The notes below the pieces were generated by a model. It saw only the letters and a list, made by a program, of their open reading frames with translations, searched no databases and was not told the origin of the DNA. This document shows, in pieces, positions 1 through 7,741 of a stretch of 27,170 nt of DNA (position 1 is the first letter of the stretch; the number at the start of each line of letters is the position of its first letter). Position numbers and translations under genes: made by a program. This DNA comes from Patescibacteria group bacterium (GTDB lineage: Bacteria; Patescibacteriota; Gracilibacteria; UBA1369). The DNA lies in NCBI GenBank assembly GCA_018825335.1, contig JAHJEW010000004.1, forward strand, positions 1 through 27,170. The letters are read 5' to 3'.

Positions 1-836
1 ACCGCTTCGGCGTAGGATTTGTAGTCCGGATCCAGGTCTGCACCGTGGAATTCTATCCAGCCGCAGCGGCCGCCGGGCCAGGGGACGTCTTTGGAGATTC
101 CTCTTAGTACGGCCAGCGGGACGCGGCCTTGGGCGATTTCGGTTATTTGCGCGTAGGTGTGGCCGTTGTATACCATGCGGAAATAAACTTCGTCGGAGAT
201 TAGCATTAGGTTGTATTTTTCCGCGAGTTTGACGATTTGTTCCAGTGTTTGCGCGCTGTATACGGCCCCGGTTGGGTTGTTTGGATTGATGATGAGTATG
301 GCGGCGACCTGCGGGTGGGCGACTATTTGCGACTCCATTTGCGCGAGGTCCGGTTGCCAGTCGTTTTCCGGATTAAGGTTATATGTTATTGGCTCTGCTC
401 CGGCTGAAAAGGACTCCATGGATGCGTGGGTGGGGTATGATGGGGTTGGCTGAATTACGCGCGCGCCCTGCGGGAGCATGTGATACATTGCGGAAATCGC
501 GGCGCCGAGCCCGCTTGTGAAAAGCACGTATTCGTAGTCCAGGCCGGATGAAGGGGAGAAGCGTTTGGCGTATTGCGTCACCCATTTGCGGGCGGCGGGG
601 TATCCTCTTGAGTGGGAGTAGCCGAAAACTTTGTCGTCGGGTTTGTTTATTTCTTCGCTTATGAGGTCTTTTAAGAAAGGTGGGACGTGCCATCCTTTTG
701 GAATGGGGTCTCCAATGTTTTCGGAAATCAGCTGAAAACCGGAGTCGAGTTCGGAGATTTTTTGGGCCGTGTCTACGATCTCGCGGATTGCGTAGTGGAG
801 GAGGGGGACTTTGTTGTTGGAAAGGCTGGTTCTCAT
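1..836 (-). CDS. Pyridoxal-phosphate aminotransferase, class I/II (C-terminus cut off by window edge)
   Basis: This is a fold-type I PLP aminotransferase acting in cytoplasmic amino-acid metabolism. The 278 codons seen run from an ATG at 836 (MRTSLSNNKVPLLHYAIREI) and stay open to the window edge, so roughly the last third is missing. Family marks are visible: an N-terminal substrate loop (ENIGDPIPKGW, residues 39-49), GYSHSRGYPAAR (72-83), the NPNNPTG loop (184-190), the cofactor Asp and Tyr in SDEVYF (D215, Y218), and the Schiff-base lysine K249 in GISKDVPWPGG. The overall pattern resembles alanine or aromatic-type aminotransferases, but the substrate cannot be told from sequence. It is transcribed leftward, divergent from the tRNA-Pro. 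Third codon positions are markedly C-rich compared with the G/T-rich acyltransferase next door. No Shine-Dalgarno sequence precedes the start. Confidence 0.9.
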   Translation of the reverse strand, partial: MRTSLSNNKVPLLHYAIREIVDTAQKISELDSGFQLISENIGDPIPKGWHVPPFLKDLISEEINKPDDKVFGYSHSRGYPAARKWVTQYAKRFSPSSGLDYEYVLFTSGLGAAISAMYHMLPQGARVIQPTPSYPTHASMESFSAGAEPITYNLNPENDWQPDLAQMESQIVAHPQVAAILIINPNNPTGAVYSAQTLEQIVKLAEKYNLMLISDEVYFRMVYNGHTYAQITEIAQGRVPLAVLRGISKDVPWPGGRCGWIEFHGADLDPDYKSYAEA

Positions 837-843
837 GTGGGGG

Positions 844-872
844 AGAATATCAGAGGAATAGTTTTGCGACAA
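844..872 (-). promoter_or_regulatory. Putative sigma70-type promoter of the aminotransferase
   Basis: On the minus strand a weak -35 (TTGTCG, 867-872) is followed after 17 bases by TATTCT (844-849), which has an extended TG-A just upstream. The -10 ends only 7 bases before the ATG at 836, so transcription would begin at or one base before the start codon. That predicts a leaderless mRNA. Assignment is by eye. Confidence 0.3.
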
Positions 873-887
873 TGGTGGAGATGAGGG

Positions 888-1052
888 GAGAAATCCGAAA
901 TCCGAATTTCAAATGTCAATTCAATTATTAATTTCAAAAATTTAATGTCAAATGGAGCTGCAAATACTAATAATATTGGCTAATCTTTTGACATTAAAAA
1001 TTAAAACATTTGACCTTTGTTTGACATTTGAAATTCGGATTTCGGATTTCTC
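888..1052. repeat. 165-bp element with perfect 32-bp terminal inverted repeats
   Basis: Bases 888-919 and 1021-1052 are exact reverse complements over 32 positions. Each arm holds two tandem AAATCCG heptamers followed by AATTTCAAATGTCAA. The 101-bp interior is AT-rich, has no credible ORF, and carries a second imperfect inverted pair built on TTTAATGTCAAA (941-952 versus the complement near 989-1000). The element lies between the divergent aminotransferase and tRNA-Pro and is most of a 291-bp non-coding gap. No target-site duplication is evident at the borders. It has the architecture of a MITE-like or REP-like non-autonomous element and would fold into a long hairpin. Copies of one arm recur at 11276 and 13166. 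Confidence 0.8.
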
Positions 1053-1066
1053 TTCTTATTTATTGT

Positions 1067-1094
1067 TTGTGCGCGGAAAATGGAATGGTGTAAT
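1067..1094 (+). promoter_or_regulatory. Putative promoter of tRNA-Pro
   Basis: The -10-like TGTAAT (1089-1094) carries an extended TGG (1086-1088), with a poor -35 match TTGTGC (1067-1072) 16 bases upstream. The predicted start near 1101 leaves a 5' trailer of about 27 bases to be processed off the tRNA. The acyltransferase has no separate promoter that I can see and may share this one. Confidence 0.3.
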
Positions 1095-1127
1095 ATTTGG
1101 CAGCTTAAAGGCTGAGTGGAATTTTAA

Positions 1128-1203
1128 CGGGGTGTAGCGCAGTTGGTAGCGCGCGTCGTTCGGGACGACGAGGTCGTCGGTTCAAGTCCGGCCACCCCGA
1201 CCA
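1128..1203 (+). tRNA. tRNA-Pro, anticodon CGG, 3' CCA encoded
   Basis: The cloverleaf closes fully. Acceptor CGGGGTG (1128-1134) pairs with CACCCCG (1193-1199), followed by discriminator A1200 and genomic CCA (1201-1203). The anticodon stem CGTCG/CGACG (1154-1158, 1166-1170) encloses the loop TTCGGGA, with anticodon CGG at 1161-1163. The T arm GTCGG/CCGGC surrounds TTCAAGT (1181-1187) with one G-U pair. The D arm contains AGCGC-AGTTGGTA-GCGC. C1 and the overall sequence match the bacterial proline pattern, reading CCG codons. Confidence 0.97.
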
Positions 1204-1270
1204 GAAAGTGAATACTTTCAATTTTAGCTGCGTTGGCTGCGTGTATCTCAATGAAATTAGATTAATCCCC

Positions 1271-2497
1271 ATGACAACTACCAAAAAGCGCATTGATATT
1301 CTGGATAGTATTCGGGGGATCGCGATTATTGGGATTTTTATGTATCACTACTATATTGAGTGGTTTGGCGGGAGTTTTTTGGTTGTGCCGGAGGGGGTGC
1401 CCGCGAATTTTTCGCGGCTTTGGATTTTTGATGGGGGAGGCGGGGTTTTGGGCTTATTGGGGGCTTTCGTGAAGAATCTTTTTAGCTGGCTTTTTGTTTA
1501 TGGGTTTGCGCAGGTTAATGTTTTTCTGGTTTTGAGCGGGTTTGTTTTGACTTACAGTCTTTTGGCGAAAGGTGGCCTTGGGCAGATGAAAAAGGCGCGT
1601 GAGTGGGCTTCTTTTTATTGGAAGCGATTGAAGCGGATTTTGATTCCTTTTTATATTTCGGTGGTTATTGGGATGCTTTTTTTCTTGGGAAAGAATCTGC
1701 TTTTTCCTGTTTTTGCGGGGGCTCCGCTTTTTGATTTGTGGGATGTCGGGAAAATTCTTATTGTGCCGTTTACTTTTTTCGATATGCAGCTTTTGCAGCG
1801 GTTTAATGGGGATTATTGGTTTATACCGTTGATTTTGCAGTTGTATCTGCTGTTTCCGCTGCTTTTTATCGCTTTAAAAAAGATGGGAGCGGCGAGGTTT
1901 ATGGTTGTTACTTTGGGCCTGACTATTTTGTATAGATTTTTCGCGGCTTACTTTCTGGATAGTGTGCCGATGGGGGTTTTGTATCCGGCGAAGGAGAGTT
2001 ACAGGCTTTTTAGTTTCTTTTTGCCTCGGCTTTTTGAGTTTACTCTGGGGATGGGGCTTGGTTATTTGAGTTTTATGAATGAGAAGTTTTTGGATGGTTT
2101 GATGAAGATGAGGTGGTTTTTGTTGGGGCTGGTTGGTTCAATCTTGGGTTTTGCTTGTTTAATGTACAGGTGGGGATGGATTTTTTCGGATGAGATGCTT
2201 GGAGCTTCGCTGTTTTTTTTACTGATGGGATTTGCTTATGTGATAGAGAAGATCGGGTTTATGCAAAAGTTTTTGCAGAAAGCGGGCGAGTCTGCGTATG
2301 AAACTTATTTGCTGCATCATTATTTTTTGAACTACTTCCTTTTTGCCCTGCTTGCGGTTGCCGGGCTTAAGGGGAATGAGGTCGTTTTCTGGATGGTGAT
2401 GCCGGTTTATTTTGCTGTGGTGATTTTGCTTGGTATTGGTGGAAGGTTTTTATCTGTGCAGGCTGAAAAAGCGCTTAGTTTTAGGCGTAAAAGATAG
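1271..2497 (+). CDS. Acyltransferase 3 family integral membrane protein
   Basis: This is a 408-aa polytopic membrane protein of the acyltransferase-3 (OafA/NodX/WecH-like) family, which usually transfers acetyl or other acyl groups to surface glycans or lipids. The N-terminus has the family signature: DILDSIRGIAIIGIFMYHYY, with R15-G16 and the conserved His at residue 26. About ten hydrophobic segments follow, including the early LFVYGFAQVNVFLVLSGFVL stretch and the WKRLKRILIPFY region. I chose the ATG at 1271 over an upstream in-frame ATG at 1208 because the signature begins right after it and the longer form would add a sequence read from the tRNA trailer. It lies 67 bases after tRNA-Pro and ends seven bases from the convergent atpD stop. 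Codon use is strongly G/T-ending. The acceptor substrate is unknown. Confidence 0.88.
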   Translation: MTTTKKRIDILDSIRGIAIIGIFMYHYYIEWFGGSFLVVPEGVPANFSRLWIFDGGGGVLGLLGAFVKNLFSWLFVYGFAQVNVFLVLSGFVLTYSLLAKGGLGQMKKAREWASFYWKRLKRILIPFYISVVIGMLFFLGKNLLFPVFAGAPLFDLWDVGKILIVPFTFFDMQLLQRFNGDYWFIPLILQLYLLFPLLFIALKKMGAARFMVVTLGLTILYRFFAAYFLDSVPMGVLYPAKESYRLFSFFLPRLFEFTLGMGLGYLSFMNEKFLDGLMKMRWFLLGLVGSILGFACLMYRWGWIFSDEMLGASLFFLLMGFAYVIEKIGFMQKFLQKAGESAYETYLLHHYFLNYFLFALLAVAGLKGNEVVFWMVMPVYFAVVILLGIGGRFLSVQAEKALSFRRKR

Positions 2498-2510
2498 TTG
2501 CTATTTACGC
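2485..2510. other. Small hairpin spanning two convergent stop codons
   Basis: GCGTAAA (2485-2491) pairs with TTTACGC (2504-2510), and TAG (2495-2497) with CTA (2501-2503), around a TTG loop with a 3-base bulge. It covers the acyltransferase TAG and the atpD TAA. No U-run follows on either strand, so it is not a textbook Rho-independent terminator. It may still act as a 3'-end structure for both converging transcripts. Confidence 0.35.
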
Positions 2511-3137
2511 TGCCGCCTGCGCTTCTATCATCGCTTTTACTCGCATCACGCTTACCACCGTGGAGCGTTCGGTTTCGGCCAGTTTCATCTGGATGAATTT
2601 GACCGTTTCTTTTAGGTCGGGGATGAGTTTGTGTTCAAGCGCGTTTACGCGGCGGCGGGTTGTTTCCAGCTCTGCGGCAAGGCGCTCCGCCTGTTTTTCG
2701 ATTTCCGCCAGTTTGATCATTAAAGGGAATACTTCCTGGAACGCGGACAGCGCCATGTCCAGTTCGCCGCTGGTTTGAAGGTAGCCGTAATTTAAAATGT
2801 CGCCTTCCTGCTCCAGTTTGAAGTAGGGGACCACGCAGCTCATGACGTTTCTGGTTGTTACCGAAAGGTCGACTTTTGCGGATGGATAGAGGAGCGCGGA
2901 TTCAAGCATTTCCGGCATCATCATGGATGAGGCCTGCATGAAGTTTTTGAACGCGCCGCCCAGGCTGGCTTCTATTTCCCTGCGGGTTCCTTTGGCTTCC
3001 TGGATTATCTCCATGAAAGTTTTCATGAGACCGTCCTGTTTGTCTTTTAATAGTTTGTGGCCGCGCACGGCGCTCTTAACTCTCCTTTTGAGGTTGAGTA
3101 GCTCCATTCGGGTCGGTTTGACGTTTAGTTTTGCCAT
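2505..3137 (-). CDS. atpD: V-type ATP synthase subunit D (central stalk rotor)
   Basis: This 210-aa rotor-shaft subunit forms the long coiled coil in the A3B3 headpiece that couples ATP catalysis to c-ring rotation. The N-terminal family pattern is plain: VKPTRMELLNLKRRVKSAVR then GHKLLKDKQDGL (residues 6-37), followed by a long helix. The C-terminal half (about 135-195) is again helical, with RRVNALEHKLIPDLKETVKF typical of the D family. Length matches the usual 200-215 residues. It is the last gene of the operon, four bases after atpB stops, the same place as ntpD in Enterococcus. No Shine-Dalgarno sequence precedes the ATG; the leader reads CCTAACCTC. Confidence 0.96.
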   Translation of the reverse strand: MAKLNVKPTRMELLNLKRRVKSAVRGHKLLKDKQDGLMKTFMEIIQEAKGTRREIEASLGGAFKNFMQASSMMMPEMLESALLYPSAKVDLSVTTRNVMSCVVPYFKLEQEGDILNYGYLQTSGELDMALSAFQEVFPLMIKLAEIEKQAERLAAELETTRRRVNALEHKLIPDLKETVKFIQMKLAETERSTVVSVMRVKAMIEAQAAA

Positions 3138-3141
3138 GAGG

Positions 3142-4518
3142 TTAGGATTCTTTCGTTTTGGGTAAGTATTTTTCTATGTATTCTTCTTTTACGCGCTTGA
3201 GTTCGTTGCGTGGGAGGACTGTTAGTAGTTCCCAGCCAAGGTTTAGTGTGTCTTCAATGCTTCGTTCTTCGTTTTCGGCTTGGGTGATGAATCGGTCTTC
3301 AAAGTTTTGCGCGAATTTGAGAAACTTAAGGTCGGATTCGGATAGAGCGGATTCACCGAGAATGATGGCGAGATCGCGGACTTCCAGGCCTCTTGCGAAG
3401 GATGCGTAGAGTTGGCCGAAAATACCTTCGTGGTCTTCACGTGTGACTTTTCGTGCTGTCGGTGAAAGACGCGACAGGGAAGGGAGTACGTTTACCGGTG
3501 GGTAAATACCTTTTTGGTGAAGGTCGCGGCCTAGTACTATTTGGCCTTCCGTAATGTATCCGGTAAGGTCGGGGATCGGGTGGGTGATGTCGTCTTCGGG
3601 CATGGTCAGGATCGGGATTTGCGTGATTGATCCTTTTTTTCCTTTGATTTTTCCGGCCCGTTCGTAAATTGTGGCAAGGTCGGTGTAAAGGTAGCCGGGA
3701 TATCCGCGGCGGCCGGGGACTTCTTTACGTGCTGCGGAAACTTCACGGAGCGCCTCGCAGTAGTTGGTGAGGTCCGTAAGGATTACCAGTACATGCATGT
3801 CTTTTTCGTAGGCCAGGTATTCCGCGGCGGTTAATGCGAGGCGCGGGGTCGCGATACGCTCAACCACCGGATCGGCCGCTGTGTTAATGAACAGTACCGA
3901 ACGGTTAATGGCTCCTGTTTTCTTGAATTCGTTCATGAAGTATTGTGCTTCTTCGAAAGTTACTCCCATCGCTCCAAAAACCACCGCAAAGTCTCCCTCA
4001 CCACCTTTTACTTTTGCCTGGCGCGCAATTTGCGCGGCAACCTGCGAGTGGGGCAGACCTGCACCGGAGAATACCGGCAGTTTTTGTCCGCGCACAAGTG
4101 TGTTTAGTGCATCTATTGAAGATATTCCGGTTTGAATAAAGTCTTCCGGATAGTCCCGTGAGTATGGGTTGATTGGTGCGCCGTTGATGTTCAGTTTCTT
4201 TTCAGGAATGATTTCCGCGCCTCCGTCTATTGGTTTACCGCTTCCGGAGAAGACGCGGCCGAGCATATCTTCGCTGACGCCGATTTCAAGCGGATGTCCC
4301 AGGAACTTTGCTTTTGTTCCTTCCGTGGCCATTCCTTGTGGAGATTCGAACATCTGTACCAGTGCTTTGTCTTTGTTGACTTCCAGCACTTTTCCAAGAC
4401 GTTTTTCACCGGATGCGGTGGTCATCTCTACGAGTTCTTCGTATTTGATGCCCTCGACGCCTTCCACCAGGATGAGCGGACCGGCGATTTCGGTTAATGT
4501 TTTATATTCTTTCTGCAT
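3142..4518 (-). CDS. atpB: V-type ATP synthase subunit B (non-catalytic headpiece subunit)
   Basis: This 458-aa regulatory nucleotide-binding subunit alternates with A in the A3B3 ring. The N-terminal beta-barrel (about 1-75), the central RecA-like domain and the C-terminal helical bundle are all recognisable. The degenerate P-loop region reads VFSGAGLPHSQVAAQIARQA, which marks B rather than catalytic A. Also typical are PGRRGYPGYLYTDLATIYERAG, the ITQIPILTMPEDDITHPIPD segment, and LPSLSRLSPTARKVTREDH, which carries a conserved interface arginine. Length is normal for bacterial and archaeal B subunits (about 460). It sits between atpA (34-base gap) and atpD (4-base gap). The leader before ATG is AATACCC, with no Shine-Dalgarno motif. 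Confidence 0.97.
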   Translation of the reverse strand: MQKEYKTLTEIAGPLILVEGVEGIKYEELVEMTTASGEKRLGKVLEVNKDKALVQMFESPQGMATEGTKAKFLGHPLEIGVSEDMLGRVFSGSGKPIDGGAEIIPEKKLNINGAPINPYSRDYPEDFIQTGISSIDALNTLVRGQKLPVFSGAGLPHSQVAAQIARQAKVKGGEGDFAVVFGAMGVTFEEAQYFMNEFKKTGAINRSVLFINTAADPVVERIATPRLALTAAEYLAYEKDMHVLVILTDLTNYCEALREVSAARKEVPGRRGYPGYLYTDLATIYERAGKIKGKKGSITQIPILTMPEDDITHPIPDLTGYITEGQIVLGRDLHQKGIYPPVNVLPSLSRLSPTARKVTREDHEGIFGQLYASFARGLEVRDLAIILGESALSESDLKFLKFAQNFEDRFITQAENEERSIEDTLNLGWELLTVLPRNELKRVKEEYIEKYLPKTKES

Positions 4519-4552
4519 GGGTATTGGGGGTGATTAATTGTTGATTATGTTG

Positions 4553-6310
4553 TTATGCAAGAGCCGCTACTTCTTTGATTATTTCTTTTTCCAGCTCTTC
4601 GTATTTGTGGATATCTTCGGCGGCGTACTCTTTGCTCTTAACTATTTTTCCCATCACAGGAAGGGCGAGCAGTTTTTCGATTTCGAAGCCCTCTTTGTCT
4701 ATTATTTTTGATGTTTCGTTAAATACCGAAAGTATGCAGCGCAGAATCCAGTACTGTTTCTTTGGCGGCGTGAAAGCGTCAACGTAGTCGAAAGCGTTCT
4801 GGAAAAGGAAGTCTTCACGGATTGATTTGGTTGTTTCCAGAACCAGTCTTTCCTTGGCGGAGAGCGCATCCATACCAACAAGTCTTACGATTTCTTCGAG
4901 TTTCGCTTCCTGCTGCAGCAGATTTGATGCCTGTGTTCTTACCTGCATGTAGTCTTCCGCCACATTTTCTTTCCAATAATTCGCAATGTTATCCAGGTAC
5001 AGTGAGTAACTGGTAAGCCAGTTGATGGCTGGGAAGTGGCGTTTGTATGCCAGCTTTGCATCCAGTCCCCAGAAAGCTTTTGTTACGCGGAGTGTGTTTT
5101 GGGTTACTGGCTCGGAAAGATCTCCACCCGGAGGGGATACCGCACCGATTACAGTTACCGATCCGCTTCTATCATCCGATCCAAGACATGAAACGTAACC
5201 TGCTCTTTCGTAGAATTCGGCGGTTTTTGATCCGAGGTATGCGGGATATCCTTCTTCTCCCGGCATTTCTTCAAGACGGCCGGACATTTCACGCATGGCT
5301 TCGGCCCAGCGGGATGTTGAATCGGCCATAAGGGCTACGTGGTATCCCATGTCACGGTAGTATTCCGCGATTGTGATTCCGGTGTATACGGAAGCTTCGC
5401 GGGCGGCCACAGGCATGTTGGAGGTGTTTGCGATCATTATTGTTCGTTTCATGAGCGGCTCTCCGGAATTCGGATCTTTTAACTGCGGGAATTCAAGGAG
5501 TACGTCCGTCATCTCGTTTCCGCGCTCTCCGCAGCCGATGTATACGATCACCTGGGCGTCGCAGAATTTTGCCAGTGATTGCTGCGTTACGGTTTTACCG
5601 GCTCCGAATGGTCCTGGGATGCAGGCGGTGCCGCCTTTTGCAAGTGGGAACATTGTGTCCAGGGTTCGTGATCCTGTTACAAGCGGGGTGTCGGGAATCT
5701 TTTTTTCCGCAAAGGGCCTTGATCGGCGGATTGACCATTTTTGTACCATTTTTATTTCGTGTTCTTTGCCTTCATCATCTTTTATGGTTGCGACAACGTC
5801 TTTTAGTGTGAAAGATCCGCTCTTTATGTCTTCTATGGTTCCTTTTTTTATAGTAGGGGGTACCATTACCTTGTGGGTTATGAGAGAGGTCTCTTCCACT
5901 TCTCCCAGTATGTCGCCGCCAACCACGCTGTCACCTTTTGACCTTGTGGGTTTAAAGTCCCAGCTTTTGTCGTAGTTGAGTCCGGGTACGTCGATTCCGC
6001 GTGTGATGTAGGAGCCGGCCTCTTTTTCTATGAGTGCGAGCGGACGCTGAATTCCGTCGTAAATTGATTCCAGCAGGCCCGGGCCGAGTTCCACGGACAT
6101 GGTTTCGCCGGTCAGGAAAACCGGTTCTCCCGGTCCGATTCCGGTTGTATCCTCGTACACCTGAATGGAAGCTTCGTCGCCTTCAAGTTCGATGATTTCA
6201 CCCATCAGTTTTTCCTGCGATACCCGAACCACTTCGTACATTTTTGCGTTTTTCATGCCGTTTGCGACGACGAGCGGGCCTGATACTTTGGTAATGGTTC
6301 CTTGTTGCAT
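4553..6310 (-). CDS. atpA: V-type ATP synthase catalytic subunit A
   Basis: This 585-aa catalytic subunit hydrolyses or makes ATP at the A/B interface of the cytoplasmic headpiece. The N-terminal barrel (about 1-75) is followed by the non-homologous bulge region (about 110-190) that separates V/A-type A subunits from F-type beta. The P-loop GPFGAGKT lies at 233-240, then YIGCGERGNEM (257-267) with the catalytic glutamate, and SGRLEEMPGEEGYPAYLGSK and GSVTVIGAVSPPGGDLSEPV further on. All catalytic motifs are intact. It lies 27 bases after atpF and 34 before atpB. The ATG is preceded by CCACCAAA, without a Shine-Dalgarno motif. Confidence 0.98.
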   Translation of the reverse strand: MQQGTITKVSGPLVVANGMKNAKMYEVVRVSQEKLMGEIIELEGDEASIQVYEDTTGIGPGEPVFLTGETMSVELGPGLLESIYDGIQRPLALIEKEAGSYITRGIDVPGLNYDKSWDFKPTRSKGDSVVGGDILGEVEETSLITHKVMVPPTIKKGTIEDIKSGSFTLKDVVATIKDDEGKEHEIKMVQKWSIRRSRPFAEKKIPDTPLVTGSRTLDTMFPLAKGGTACIPGPFGAGKTVTQQSLAKFCDAQVIVYIGCGERGNEMTDVLLEFPQLKDPNSGEPLMKRTIMIANTSNMPVAAREASVYTGITIAEYYRDMGYHVALMADSTSRWAEAMREMSGRLEEMPGEEGYPAYLGSKTAEFYERAGYVSCLGSDDRSGSVTVIGAVSPPGGDLSEPVTQNTLRVTKAFWGLDAKLAYKRHFPAINWLTSYSLYLDNIANYWKENVAEDYMQVRTQASNLLQQEAKLEEIVRLVGMDALSAKERLVLETTKSIREDFLFQNAFDYVDAFTPPKKQYWILRCILSVFNETSKIIDKEGFEIEKLLALPVMGKIVKSKEYAAEDIHKYEELEKEIIKEVAALA

Positions 6311-6337
6311 TTTGGTGGGGTTGTTAAATTGTTGTTG

Positions 6338-6691
6338 TTATTTAAATATGTCGCTGCCGACCGCCTGTTCGACCATTTTGCCGATTCTGCGTATGCCATA
6401 GCCGGTTGTGCCTTTGGGGCCCGGAACCGGTATTATGGCCGGCAACGCGGCGGCGCTAAGTTTTTTATAGTCGTCTTTGGAAATTTCCATGGCCAGATCT
6501 TCCGTAATGAAGATTATGGCGTATGCGGGTTTACTTTCGCCGGTTTTTTCGTTGATTATTTCTTCGCTTTTAAGTTCGTAAAGGACTTTTGTTGCTTCTT
6601 CCGCCGAATTGGCGTTGAAAGCTTTCAGTCCGAGGGCTTTGAATCCAAGTATGGCCTCTTTGTTCCCGACGATGGCGATTGAGTATTTCAT
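6338..6691 (-). CDS. atpF: V-type ATP synthase subunit F (NtpG-like)
   Basis: This 117-aa rotor-shaft partner binds subunit D in the central stalk. The fold is the small Rossmann-like F subunit: YSIAIVGNKEAILGFKALGL at residues 3-22, the YAIIFITEDLA strand with its following helix (57-67), and a C-terminal IPVPGPKGTTGYGIRRIGKM that matches the family's IPSP-type loop. A GES-rich hairpin insert lies around 48-53. Length is near the usual 100-115. Three bases separate it from the atpC stop, so it is probably translationally coupled. In the Enterococcus nomenclature this position is ntpG. Confidence 0.93.
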   Translation of the reverse strand: MKYSIAIVGNKEAILGFKALGLKAFNANSAEEATKVLYELKSEEIINEKTGESKPAYAIIFITEDLAMEISKDDYKKLSAAALPAIIPVPGPKGTTGYGIRRIGKMVEQAVGSDIFK

Positions 6692-6694
6692 ATT

Positions 6695-7741
6695 TTATCG
6701 ATATAGTTTTCGAAGTTTTGGTTTTACATCTTCCGGTTCGATCCCGCCAAGTTTGCTGATCATGATCATTCTAAGGATGAGAGCGTTGTTTCTTTTTGCC
6801 AGGAAATAGGCAATGAGCGCTTCCGGGCCGAACGGTATAAGTTTGGCGCGTTTGATGAATTCCGTAAGGTGGTCTTCCATTAGTTTTTCCAGGTGGATGA
6901 AAGTCTTTTTTTCTTCGTATTCTTTTAAACCTTCAAATGCCAGGTTGCCATACTTTGATGCTTTCATGGCTTCCGCGAATTCTGTAAGGGTTGCGTCTTT
7001 GTATAGTGAAATCATTTTTTTGTGAGGTATTGTTCCTCTCCACATGCATGCTATTTCAAAAAGTTGTTGCTCTTTTTTCTGTGATTTCATGCGGAAGAAG
7101 AGCTTTATGTTGGAAAAGTCCGTCAGTTTCTCCATGTATTCCGTAAGGAACTTGTTTTCGCTGTAGGCGGCTGTTTCGCGCATGATGCGCATGAGCTTTT
7201 GATCAAGATAAAGATCTATTACCTGTGGATTTTGTTCTTTTTCGAAAAGCTTTTGAACTTTTATGAGTTTTGCCTTTATGTATTCCTCGGTTTTTTCGTC
7301 TTCAAGACCAAAGGGGGCGCGCATATCTTCTTCCATGATGAAGGCTTTAAGTGCATCGACCGGAATCGCTCCCATGTTGCTTAAAAGTGTCTGCACCTCT
7401 TCAAATGTTTTTTTGCTGACTTTGGCTTTCACCAGCGTTTTCATATTGTGGAAATCGTAGTAGTGCCAAAGGATATTCAGGACGCGTTTGTCGGGCGTTA
7501 TTGCTTCAAGATGTTTTTTAATGTCCATTAAACCTTCGGAAATCACATGCTGAAATTCCGATGGAGAGTCTATCCCGGCTTTGTTGTCGGCATAGTCGAA
7601 TTCATTGAGAATACGGAATGCGTCCGCGGCATCTTTTGCCAGAACCATGCGCTCCACTTCGTTTTCGTTTAGCAGCATGGTTTCCAGTGCGCGTACAACG
7701 CCCACGGAGTACGCAAAATCGTATGTGCTTACTTTGCTCAT
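6695..7741 (-). CDS. atpC: V-type ATP synthase subunit C (AC39/NtpC family)
   Basis: This 348-aa funnel-shaped subunit joins the central stalk (D/F) to the c-ring. The repeated three-helix organisation is visible: SVGVVRALETMLLNENEVER at residues 12-31, the DYHNMK-like YHYYDFHNMKTLVKAK-type block near 90-105 (here WHYYDFHNMKTLVKAK), and a mirrored C-terminal ERAKLIPFG-EALIAYFLAKRNNALILRMI pattern. The late stretch from about 305 is the most diagnostic part of the AC39 family. Length is usual. Its ATG follows directly on the atpE stop (TAA-ATG), so translation is likely coupled. Confidence 0.93.
   Translation of the reverse strand: MSKVSTYDFAYSVGVVRALETMLLNENEVERMVLAKDAADAFRILNEFDYADNKAGIDSPSEFQHVISEGLMDIKKHLEAITPDKRVLNILWHYYDFHNMKTLVKAKVSKKTFEEVQTLLSNMGAIPVDALKAFIMEEDMRAPFGLEDEKTEEYIKAKLIKVQKLFEKEQNPQVIDLYLDQKLMRIMRETAAYSENKFLTEYMEKLTDFSNIKLFFRMKSQKKEQQLFEIACMWRGTIPHKKMISLYKDATLTEFAEAMKASKYGNLAFEGLKEYEEKKTFIHLEKLMEDHLTEFIKRAKLIPFGPEALIAYFLAKRNNALILRMIMISKLGGIEPEDVKPKLRKLYR

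Noticed and set aside
379..693. Minus-strand 104-aa Arg-rich frame
   Set aside because: Out-of-frame shadow of the aminotransferase, whose own frame holds all the PLP motifs.
888..1052. Rho-independent terminator or CRISPR repeat
   Set aside because: Only two arms with a 101-bp unrelated interior, no regular spacers, and a location between divergent genes, where a terminator is not expected.
1208..1270. Longer acyltransferase start at ATG 1208
   Set aside because: It adds 21 residues read from the tRNA trailer; the acyltransferase signature begins just after ATG 1271.
1105..1293. Minus-strand 62-aa frame with GWPDLNRRPRRPERRALPTALHP
   Set aside because: It is the antisense translation of tRNA-Pro, a common false gene; the tRNA folds perfectly.
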